The notes below the pieces were generated by a model. That model saw only the letters and a list, made by a program, of their open reading frames with translations. It did no database searches and was not told the DNA's origin. Both the position numbers and the translations under genes were made by a program. 64,000 nucleotides of DNA from Nocardia alba NBRC 108234 (GTDB lineage: Bacteria > Actinomycetota > Actinomycetes > Mycobacteriales > Mycobacteriaceae), in NCBI RefSeq assembly GCF_001612665.1, contig NZ_BDAX01000029.1, positions 62,001 through 126,000 of the forward strand, in the 5' to 3' direction. Every line of letters begins with the position of its first letter. Within the stretch, counting starts at the first letter, position 1. Shown here in pieces: positions 25,764-35,879 of this stretch.

Positions 25764-26594
25764 TTATCTCGCGTGCTGGACGCGAGCACTCGCATAGAGG
25801 CAGATAGCCGCTGCCGCGGCCAGATTCAGGCTCTCGGCGCGGCCGTGGATGGGGATGCGGATGCGATGATCGGCACGCGCGGCCACGGCGGCGTCGAGGC
25901 CGTGTGCCTCGTTGCCGAAGAGCCAGGCGACCGGTCCGCGCAGGATGTCGTCGGCGTCGTCGAGATCGACTTCGCCGTTGGCGGCGGTCGCGAGGATCGT
26001 CACGCCCGCGGCGGAGATCGCGTCGAGAGTCGCGGCGATATCGCGGCCGCGGGCCACGGGGACGTGGAACAGGCTGCCCGCGCTGGCGCGCACGCATTTG
26101 CCGTTGTGCGGGTCGACGGTCTCGCCCGCCAGCACCACACCGTCGGCGCCGACCGCGTCGGCGACCCGGATCAGGGTGCCCGCGTTGCCGGGTTCGGCGA
26201 TCTCGACGGGAACGGCGAGCATCCGCGGACCACGATCGAGAATCTCACCGAGCGGCACGTCGACGAGTTCGCACACGGCGACCAAGCCCGGCGCGGTGAC
26301 GGTCTCGCCGAGGTGTTCGGCGGCCCGATCGCTGACCAGGGTGGTGCGGACGCCGTCGGCGGTGGCACCGGCGATCAGCGCGTTCTCACGCGCGGCGGCC
26401 GCGAGCGAATAGAAGATCTCCCGGACACGGCCGGTCTCCAGGGCGGCGGACACCGCGTTGGCGCCCTCGGCGAGGAACAGCCCGGACTTGCGGCGCTGGG
26501 CCGCGCGCTGGAGCTTGACAGCGGAAACGACCCGCGGATTGCGCTCGGAGAGCGCGTCCACGGGTCGTTCCGACAGATCGCTGTGTGTTGTCAA
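25764..26594 (-). CDS. tsnR: SpoU/TrmH family RNA 2'-O-methyltransferase (TsnR type)
   Basis: 276-residue SPOUT-fold methyltransferase acting on rRNA or tRNA. The substrate-binding N-domain has NPRVVSAVKLQRAAQRRKSGLFLAEGANAVSAAL. The knotted C-domain carries motif 1 EIAEPGNAGTLIRVADAVGADGVVLAG, motif 2 VAWLFGNEAHGLD, and motif 3 IPIHGRAESLNLAAAAAICLY. The likely start is TTG 26594, two bases beyond the rplT stop; GTG further in (before DALSERNPR) is possible. Position directly after rplT is the conserved actinobacterial location. Confidence 0.93.
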   Translation of the reverse strand: MTTHSDLSERPVDALSERNPRVVSAVKLQRAAQRRKSGLFLAEGANAVSAALETGRVREIFYSLAAAARENALIAGATADGVRTTLVSDRAAEHLGETVTAPGLVAVCELVDVPLGEILDRGPRMLAVPVEIAEPGNAGTLIRVADAVGADGVVLAGETVDPHNGKCVRASAGSLFHVPVARGRDIAATLDAISAAGVTILATAANGEVDLDDADDILRGPVAWLFGNEAHGLDAAVAARADHRIRIPIHGRAESLNLAAAAAICLYASARVQHAR

Positions 26595-26596
26595 GC

Positions 26597-26983
26597 TCAG
26601 GCAGCGGTGGCCGGAGCGTTGACGTCGGCGGGCAGCGCGGCCTTGGCGACAGCCACCAGACCGGCGAAGGCCTCGGCGTCGGAGACAGCGAGCTCGGCGA
26701 GGATCTTGCGGTCCACCTCGACACCAGCGGCCTTGAGGCCCTGGATGAAGCGGTTGTAGGTGATGTCGTTCAGACGCGCGGCGGCGTTGATACGAGCGAT
26801 CCACAGCTTGCGGAAGTCACCCTTACGCGCCTTGCGGTCACGGTAGGCGTAGGTCAGCGAGTGGAGCTGCTGTTCCTTCGCCTTGCGGTACAGGCGCGAA
26901 CGCTGGCCCCGGTAGCCCTTGGAGGCCTCGAGGATGGAACGGCGCTTCTTCTGAGCGTTGACGGCCCTTTTGACGCGTGCCAC
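26597..26983 (-). CDS. rplT: 50S ribosomal protein L20
   Basis: 128 residues with the full L20 pattern: MARVKRAVNAQKKRRSILEASKGYRGQRSRLYRKAKEQ and the C-terminal RLNDITYNRFIQGLKAAGVEVDRKILAELAVSD. It binds 23S rRNA early in 50S assembly; in other bacteria L20 also represses its own operon. It is the third gene of infC-rpmI-rplT and is followed immediately by tsnR. Confidence 0.99.
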   Translation of the reverse strand: MARVKRAVNAQKKRRSILEASKGYRGQRSRLYRKAKEQQLHSLTYAYRDRKARKGDFRKLWIARINAAARLNDITYNRFIQGLKAAGVEVDRKILAELAVSDAEAFAGLVAVAKAALPADVNAPATAA

Positions 26984-27098
26984 TGTGATAGTCCTTGATC
27001 ATCTGGGGGCGCGGCGGCGCCCGAGTTCGGTGGTTGTCGGCGTCCGGTTATCCCGGCCGCGGAATCGTCGGGTTGCGACGGTCCGGCTGACCCGAAGG

Positions 27099-27296
27099 TC
27101 AGGCGAGACCGAGCAGCCGCTTCACGCGGGGGACGTCGACGGAAGCGACGGACTCCGTGCCTTCCAGACGACGAGTCCGGCGAGAGGACTTGTGCTCCAG
27201 GAGGTGGCGACGGTTCGCCTGCTCGCGAAGCAGCTTGCCCCGGCCGGTCACCTTGAATCGCTTCTTGGCGCCGCTGTGGGTCTTGTTCTTCGGCAT
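27099..27296 (-). CDS. rpmI: 50S ribosomal protein L35
   Basis: 65 residues, very basic, with the typical start MPKNKTHSGAKKRFKVTGRGKLLREQANRRHLLEHKSS. It lies 29 bases after infC. The 115 bases before rplT contain no gene. Confidence 0.98.
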   Translation of the reverse strand: MPKNKTHSGAKKRFKVTGRGKLLREQANRRHLLEHKSSRRTRRLEGTESVASVDVPRVKRLLGLA

Positions 27297-27325
27297 GGAT
27301 TCCTCTATCTAGTCGTTGAAATCGT

Positions 27326-27985
<660 letters not shown>

Positions 27986-28058
27986 GGGGCCTCCTAGGTC
28001 AAGCGGTGTCGTCTTAACGACCGCACGCAATAACTGCAACCCCTGTTTCAACACGAAA

Positions 28059-28089
28059 GCCCCGCTGCGGTATTTCTCCGCGACGGGGC
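28059..28089 (-). promoter_or_regulatory. Stem-loop in the infC leader, possible attenuator
   Basis: On the minus strand a hairpin with arms GCCCCG/CGGGGC and an inner CGG/CCG pairing is followed by TTTCG, about 73 bases upstream of the infC ribosome binding site. The region 27986-28372 (387 bases) has no gene and should hold the infC promoter and leader. Attenuators in infC-rpmI-rplT leaders are known in other bacteria; this one is inferred. Confidence 0.5.
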
Positions 28090-28372
28090 CCGATGTCGAC
28101 CGATCGCCCACAGCCGATGCCCTCACGAGCTCGGTTGCGACCCCCGCATGCCAGGCACACGGGAAACCCACCACTATGAGCGGGTGACCGGGACCGCATA
28201 TCCGAACGATGGCTCGCCGGTAGCGGTGGGAGTCGGGCTCCACTTATCTGCCCCATGGATGCATGACACAACCAGGGGCGGTCGTCAGCGGAAAGTCTAG
28301 CATGGCGTTGAGCTATCACCGAATCGCCCGGGCGCGAGTGTCCGGAATCGGGCTCGCTATAGCCTGATCAGC

Positions 28373-28714
28373 ATGACTGACGAGCTCGATCCTCCTGTGC
28401 GCGACCTGGCCGACATCCCCGCCGTCGAGGTGATCAGCCGGGCCGCCGTGATGCTGATGAGTTCGGCCGCGGAGAAGCTGGGCCTGGCCGGGGAGGACCC
28501 GGATTCGGGTGCGGGCGTCGACCTCGACGAGGCGCGACGGGTGATCACCGCGCTGGCCGGACTGGTCACGGCGTCGGTGGAGTATCTCGGCCCGCACGCG
28601 GGTCCGATCCGCGAGGGCCTGCAGGCGCTGCAGCGCGCGTTCCGGGAGGCTTCGTCGGTACCGGACGCGCCGGGGATGGGACCGGGCGAGAAGTACACCG
28701 GTCCGGTGCACTGA
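28373..28714 (+). CDS. DUF1844 domain protein
   Basis: 113 residues: DLADIPAVEVISRAAVMLMSSAAEKLGLAGED, then a helical DLDEARRVITALAGLVTASVEYLGPHAGPIREGLQALQRAFREAS. This is the DUF1844 pattern, a small helical protein of unknown role typically encoded next to infC in actinobacteria. It is divergent from infC and followed by a strong terminator. Confidence 0.93.
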   Translation: MTDELDPPVRDLADIPAVEVISRAAVMLMSSAAEKLGLAGEDPDSGAGVDLDEARRVITALAGLVTASVEYLGPHAGPIREGLQALQRAFREASSVPDAPGMGPGEKYTGPVH

Positions 28715-28727
28715 GGTCCTGTCGACG

Positions 28728-28765
28728 AAAAGATCCGCCGACGCACCGCGCCGGCGGATCTTTTT
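28728..28765. terminator. Intrinsic terminator, probably bidirectional
   Basis: Nine-base perfect stem GATCCGCCG/CGGCGGATC with an 11-base loop, AAAA before and TTTTT after. It can end the DUF1844 transcript and, from the other side, transcripts from the small-peptide genes. Confidence 0.9.
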
Positions 28766-28805
28766 CTGTGCCGCTGACGAACGTCGCGACCGAGACTTCG
28801 AAGGC

Positions 28806-28898
28806 CTAAGCGGTTCCGCCGGGGGTGACGGAGACGGCCGAGCCGGTGCTGATCATGTTGGCGAGTGCGGTGAGCAGCGCCGCGCTTCCGGTATCCAT
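28806..28898 (-). CDS. Small hydrophobic peptide, second of a tandem pair
   Basis: 30-residue peptide starting MDTGSAALLTALANMIST and ending in SVTPGGTA. AAAGGA lies about nine bases before the ATG. It is 25 bases downstream of the 31-residue peptide gene, with which it aligns without gaps: identical M1, D2, A7, L8, S17, G19, S20 and P26, with conservative changes at many other positions. Both have a hydrophobic helix followed by a Ser/Gly turn and a polar tail, no signal peptide and no cysteine. Too short for most gene callers. Function unknown; a cell-envelope peptide like corynebacterial PorA/PorH is one inference. Confidence 0.7.
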   Translation of the reverse strand: MDTGSAALLTALANMISTGSAVSVTPGGTA

Positions 28899-28923
28899 TA
28901 CAGGTGTTCCTTTCGATTCCAGG

Positions 28924-29019
28924 TCAGACGGTCGGCTTGGTGGGCTCGTAAGCCAACGACGATCCGCCGGAGAGGAGACCGAGAACCAGGCTGATGAGCG
29001 CCGTGGTGGCTTCATCCAT
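28924..29019 (-). CDS. Small hydrophobic peptide, first of a tandem pair
   Basis: 31-residue peptide starting MDEATTALISLVLGLLSGG and ending YEPTKPTV. The leader GAAAGGAACGTCCTC before the ATG closely resembles the leader of the second peptide (GAAAGGAACACCTGTA), indicating duplication of gene plus ribosome binding site. The core is strongly hydrophobic (residues 7-16), net acidic at the N-terminus. It lies 159 bases downstream of uvrA on the same strand, with an inverted repeat upstream that suggests its own promoter. No matching family comes to mind at this length. Confidence 0.72.
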   Translation of the reverse strand: MDEATTALISLVLGLLSGGSSLAYEPTKPTV

Positions 29020-29107
29020 GAGGACGTTCCTTTCGAACTACACGACGATCGAGCCGTCGACAAACCGCTACGACCCGGCGTTCCGGGGACGGTGAGGCGA
29101 ATGTTAC

Positions 29108-29129
29108 CCACGAATGTTTCACTTCGTGG
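29108..29129. repeat. Inverted repeat upstream of the peptide genes
   Basis: Perfect 7-base arms CCACGAA and TTCGTGG with an 8-base spacer, located between the uvrA stop and the first peptide start, 89 bases before its ATG. It could be an operator or a weak terminator for uvrA. The nearby 29136-29146 reads GGGACTTTTCG on the minus strand, a DosR half-site look-alike. Confidence 0.5.
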
Positions 29130-29178
29130 TGGTTTCGAAAAGTCCCTGCCGGGATCCCTGGAAGGAAGGTAGCCGGGT

Positions 29179-32175
<2,997 letters not shown>

Positions 32176-32231
32176 CTGGTGAATCCCTTCTCCATCGTTA
32201 TCCGCCGATCGGACCTGATCCCCCGTCCGCC

Positions 32232-32254
32232 ATGCTAGGCCGGGGGTCCGACAG
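32232..32254 (-). promoter_or_regulatory. PafBC/RecA-NDp-like promoter motif of uvrA
   Basis: Minus-strand CTGTCGGAC, exactly eight bases, then TAGCAT. The mycobacterial RecA-NDp consensus is TTGTCRGTG-N8-TAN3T. The core TGTCRG, the spacing and the -10 match; three outer bases of the -35 differ. It would start transcription about 50 bases before uvrA, consistent with DNA-damage induction. Confidence 0.5.
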
Positions 32255-32494
32255 GTTTGCCGCAGCGCCGGCACGCTCGGGTTCGCGACCCTGCTCGGTG
32301 CTGTCGATCAGGCACCGTTGGTTGCTCCTTCGTCGCCTGCGCGACGGCACCCGATCGACGCCGACGACCACGAACCGCCGCCCTGCTCCGGTCGGGTCGC
32401 GGTCGTCGAGTTTCGGCTCTACGCCCACGATTTCGGTGATGCGGATTATGTTTGACGACAGGTGGGGATCGCTCGACATGATGAAGGAGCCGAC
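32255..32494. other. Intergenic region upstream of devR
   Basis: The rest of the 319-base uvrA/devR divergent region. It should contain the devR promoter. I found no 20-base DosR palindrome here and no supported small gene. Confidence 0.45.
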
Positions 32495-33127
32495 GTGCTC
32501 GAGGTGTTCCTGGTCGACGATCACGAGATCGTGCGCCGCGGATTGATCGATCTACTGGAAGGTGATCCAGAACTCACTGTGATCGGTCAGGCAGGCGGTG
32601 TCGCCGAGGCGATGGTGCGCATCCGCGAGGCCCGCCCCGATGTCGCGGTGCTCGACGTGCGGTTACCCGACGGCAACGGCATCGAACTGTGCCGCAATCT
32701 GCTGGCCGAGTTCGACGACCTGCACTGCCTGATCCTGACTTCGTTCTCCGACGAGCACGCCATGCTCGACGCGATCCTGGCCGGCGCCAGCGGCTACGTG
32801 GTGAAGAACATCGACGGGATGAAACTGGCCGACGCGATCAAGCAGGTGGGCGCGGGCCACTCGCTGCTCGATACCCGCGCCGCCGACGCCCTGCGCGCGC
32901 GGCTGCGCCGCAGCGCCGAACCGTCCGGGCCACTGGCCGGGCTCACCGACCAGGAACGCCGGCTACTCGAACTACTCGGCGAGGGCCTGACCAACCGGCA
33001 GATCGCGGCGCGCATGTTCCTCGCGGAGAAGACGGTCAAGAACTACGTCTCACGACTGCTGGCGAAACTGGGTGTCGAACGTCGCACCCAGGCCGCCGTG
33101 CTGGCGACCAAACTCCGCGAGCCCTGA
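32495..33127 (+). CDS. devR: DevR/DosR-type response regulator (NarL/LuxR family)
   Basis: 210 residues. The receiver domain has the acidic pair in LVDDHE (8-9), phospho-acceptor Asp54 in AVLDVRLPDGNG, and Lys in YVVKNIDG. The LuxR-type DNA-binding domain at the C-terminus is LTDQERRLLELLGEGLTNRQIAARMFLAEKTVKNYVSRLLAKLGVERRTQAAV. GTG 32495 follows AAGGAG by five bases and aligns with the M. tuberculosis DosR start and Asp54. It should be phosphorylated by the DevS kinase encoded 900 bases downstream, inducing hypoxia/NO-responsive genes including the hibernation factor between them. Confidence 0.95.
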   Translation: MLEVFLVDDHEIVRRGLIDLLEGDPELTVIGQAGGVAEAMVRIREARPDVAVLDVRLPDGNGIELCRNLLAEFDDLHCLILTSFSDEHAMLDAILAGASGYVVKNIDGMKLADAIKQVGAGHSLLDTRAADALRARLRRSAEPSGPLAGLTDQERRLLELLGEGLTNRQIAARMFLAEKTVKNYVSRLLAKLGVERRTQAAVLATKLREP

Positions 33128-33131
33128 CGGT

Positions 33132-33914
33132 TCAGGACGGGACGACGATGGTGAGATCGCCGTCGTAACGGCGGTAGAGCAGATTGCCGCGGCCGGTGTG
33201 GCTGTCGGTGAAGAACAGGTAGGGCAGCCCGGCGGCGCACAGCGCGTCGGAGGCCTGGTCCTCGGCGAAGACGGGGGCCGCGTCCTGCACCACCCGGACC
33301 GGCATCGCGCTCGCGGTCAACGGCAACTCGGCCGAGGAGTCCGCCGCGGCGGTGTGCCGCTGCCTGGCCAGGGCGACGCCGTGCGGGTCGGCCCAGGTGA
33401 CGATGGCGTCCTCGCCGGTGTCGGCGTCGGTGAACAGGTAGGCGTCGTAGTCCATCGCATCCAGGACCGTGCTGGCTTCCAGCGGTGTGCCGGTCATCAG
33501 GGCACAGTCCTTGCGGCGGATGATCGGGCGCGTCTCGGTGATCTGGGCCAGCGGACGACGGGCCGGATCGGGCCACGCGCCGCGCGCTTCCTTGCCCGCG
33601 CGGCGGGCGAGCTGACGGTCGAGCCGCTCGGCGGCGAAGGTGACCGCGAAGCCCCCGGGGCCGGTGACCTGGACCCGGGTGAAGGTGTCGTTGGTACGGA
33701 TATTGGCCTGTACCAGAGTCGGTTCGTCGCAGCCGCTCGGCGCGGTGACGCGCACGCGAGCCGGGCTGTCGAGGTGATGCCTGCGCATCACGCGGGTGAT
33801 GGCGCGAACAGCACGGGTGACGTCCTGCGCCGGCACTTCTCCGCGCGTGGTCACGGCGAGCTCCGGGTCCGCGGCGGTCGTCCAGTGCTGGGTGCTCGAC
33901 AACGAATTCATCAT
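33132..33914 (-). CDS. RafH-like ribosome hibernation factor with two S30AE C-terminal domains
   Basis: 260 residues. An N-terminal HPF-like alpha/beta domain (about 25-115) is followed by two S30AE_C-type dimerisation modules: RPIIRRKDCALMTGTPLEASTVLDAMDYDAYLFTDADTGEDAIVTW near 130-180, and MPVRVVQDAAPVFAEDQASDALCAAGLPYLFFTDSHTGRGNLLYRR near 205-250. The layout resembles the DosR-induced mycobacterial factor RafH rather than the standard HPF with one such module. Start ATG 33914 (or 33911). It sits head to head with devS, sharing a DosR box, and ends 4 bases from devR. Confidence 0.88.
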   Translation of the reverse strand: MMNSLSSTQHWTTAADPELAVTTRGEVPAQDVTRAVRAITRVMRRHHLDSPARVRVTAPSGCDEPTLVQANIRTNDTFTRVQVTGPGGFAVTFAAERLDRQLARRAGKEARGAWPDPARRPLAQITETRPIIRRKDCALMTGTPLEASTVLDAMDYDAYLFTDADTGEDAIVTWADPHGVALARQRHTAAADSSAELPLTASAMPVRVVQDAAPVFAEDQASDALCAAGLPYLFFTDSHTGRGNLLYRRYDGDLTIVVPS

Positions 33915-33977
33915 GTGCCCCACTTCTCGATCCCATTTCCCCCGGTGCCCTATGCCACCACTACCGCCGGTGCGAGT

Positions 33978-33997
33978 GAAGGGCCGAAAGTCCCCTC
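33978..33997. promoter_or_regulatory. DosR box between the hibernation factor and devS
   Basis: The core GGGCCGAAAGTCCC matches the DosR palindrome core GGGACTWWAGTCCC at 12 of 14 positions; the outer triplets are less conserved. It lies 63 bases upstream of the hibernation-factor start and 57 bases upstream of devS, so phosphorylated DevR could activate either or both. Confidence 0.75.
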
Positions 33998-34054
33998 CTT
34001 GCCGACTAGACTTGGTTCGACTCACTCGAGGAGCTGCGAAGACGGGGTACTGCG

Positions 34055-35878
34055 ATGGCGAACGACGGTCGGGGAGGCCGCTATTCAGCCGACCAGACGG
34101 TGTCGCGGCAGATGTTGCGCAGTCTGCTCGGCGAGGTCGCCGACCGGGTCGAGGTGATGATCGGTTCACGCGATCGGATGGACGGCCTCGTCGAGGCCAT
34201 GCTCACCGTCACCGCGGGTCTCGACCTGGACGAAACCCTGCGCACCATCGTGCGGACCGCGATGAATCTGGTCGACGCCCGCTACGGCGCGCTGGCCGTG
34301 CGCGGCCACGATCAGCAGGTCACGCAGTTCATCGACGAGGGCATGCCGGATCAGATCCGCGACCGGATCGCGCGATTACCCGCGGGTCACGGCGTACTCG
34401 GCGCGGTGTTCGCGCACAAGGCGCCGCTGCGGCTGGCCGATCTCACCCAGCACGAATCCTCGATCGGGTTCCCGGCGGGGCACCCGCCGATGCACACGTT
34501 CCTCGGTGTGCCCGTACGCATTCGGGACGAGGTGTTCGGCAGCCTCTACCTGACCGAGAAGTCCGATGGTCAGCCGTTCACCGAGGAAGACGAAGTCCTG
34601 GTGCTGGCGCTGGCGGCCGCCGCGGGGATCGCGGTCGACAACGCGCGACTCTACGAACAGGCACGCACCAGACAGGCCTGGATCGAGGCGACCCGCGATA
34701 TCGCGACCGAATTCCTGGCCGGTACCGAATCCGATCGGGTGCTCGGTCATGTGGTCGATCACGCGCGCGGGCTGACCGGATCGCATCAGGCGTTCCTCGC
34801 CTCGGTGCCGGTGCCCGACGAATTGCCCGGCGAGATCAGCGAATTGGTGGTCACGCAGTGGACCGGGCCGGACGCGGGCCAGGACTGGCAGACCATCCCG
34901 ATCGCGGGGACGGTGGTGGGCGACGCCTTCAGCAGGCGAACACCGCTGCGCTTCGACGACGTCTCGACGGTGTCGCTGGGCGTCGAGTTCCCGGTGGCCG
35001 AGTTGCCCGGCGCCGGACCGGCTCTCGTGCTGCCGCTGTGCACTCCCGATGCCACTCTCGGCGTCCTGGTGACGTTTCGCCCGCCGGGTTTCGCACCGTA
35101 TTCCGACGAGATGCTCGAGCTCACCGCGGCGTTCTGCGATCAGGCCGCGCTCGCGGTGCGACTGGCCGACGCGCAGCAGCGGATGCGCGAGCTCGACCTC
35201 GTCGCCGACCGCGATCGGATCGCGCGCGACCTACACGACCACGTGATCCAGCGACTGTTCGCGATCGGCCTCACCATGCAGGCGACCCTGCCGAAAGCGG
35301 TGGTTCCCGAAGTGCGCCAACGACTTTCGACGGTGATCATGGATCTGCAGGAAGTGGTGCAGGAGATCCGCACCTCCATCTTCGATCTGCATGCAAGCAG
35401 CGCCGACCACAGCGAGGGGTTGCAGCAGCGGCTCGAGGTGGCGATCCGGCGCCAGACCGCCGACATCGCCCTGCGCGCGACGATCCAGGTGTCGGGCCCG
35501 CTGTCGGTGCTCGATCCGCAACTGGCCGACCACGCCGAGGCGGTGGTCCGCGAGGCGGTGAGCAACGCGGTGCGCCATTCCGGCGCCGACACCGTGGCCA
35601 TCGTGATCGAGGTGGCCGACGATCTGGTGATCACGGTGTCGGACAACGGCTGGGGCATTCCGAACCATGTCATCCGCAGCGGGCTGCGCAATCTCGAGCA
35701 GCGCGCGCAGGAGGCGGGCGGGTCCTTCGAGGTCGGTCCGGCGCAGCGCCCCGACGCCGACGGCAACCACCCCGAGATGTCGGGCACACAGCTGCGCTGG
35801 GCGGTGCCACTGCCCCAGGACTCACCGACGACCGGCGGCTTCGCCCTCGCCGCCGGCCCCGAGACGAGCGAGGAGTGA
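34055..35878 (+). CDS. devS: DevS/DosT-type heme sensor histidine kinase
   Basis: 607 residues. GAF-A (about 45-195) contains SIGFPAGHPPMHTFLGVPVRIRDEVFG. Its His143 aligns with the proximal heme ligand His149 of M. tuberculosis DosS, so it should bind heme and sense O2, NO or CO. GAF-B spans about 210-375. The HisKA_3 box RDRIARDLHDHVIQRLFAIG has phospho-acceptor His394, and the HATPase has REAVSNAVRHSG and DNGWGIP. There is no transmembrane segment, so it is cytosolic. The partner regulator gene is at 32495-33127. Confidence 0.95.
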   Translation: MANDGRGGRYSADQTVSRQMLRSLLGEVADRVEVMIGSRDRMDGLVEAMLTVTAGLDLDETLRTIVRTAMNLVDARYGALAVRGHDQQVTQFIDEGMPDQIRDRIARLPAGHGVLGAVFAHKAPLRLADLTQHESSIGFPAGHPPMHTFLGVPVRIRDEVFGSLYLTEKSDGQPFTEEDEVLVLALAAAAGIAVDNARLYEQARTRQAWIEATRDIATEFLAGTESDRVLGHVVDHARGLTGSHQAFLASVPVPDELPGEISELVVTQWTGPDAGQDWQTIPIAGTVVGDAFSRRTPLRFDDVSTVSLGVEFPVAELPGAGPALVLPLCTPDATLGVLVTFRPPGFAPYSDEMLELTAAFCDQAALAVRLADAQQRMRELDLVADRDRIARDLHDHVIQRLFAIGLTMQATLPKAVVPEVRQRLSTVIMDLQEVVQEIRTSIFDLHASSADHSEGLQQRLEVAIRRQTADIALRATIQVSGPLSVLDPQLADHAEAVVREAVSNAVRHSGADTVAIVIEVADDLVITVSDNGWGIPNHVIRSGLRNLEQRAQEAGGSFEVGPAQRPDADGNHPEMSGTQLRWAVPLPQDSPTTGGFALAAGPETSEE

Positions 35879-35879
35879 G

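Noticed and set aside
32176..32494. DosR box directly upstream of devR
   Set aside because: No GGGACT-N2-AGTCCC-like palindrome found; only the box near devS is convincing.
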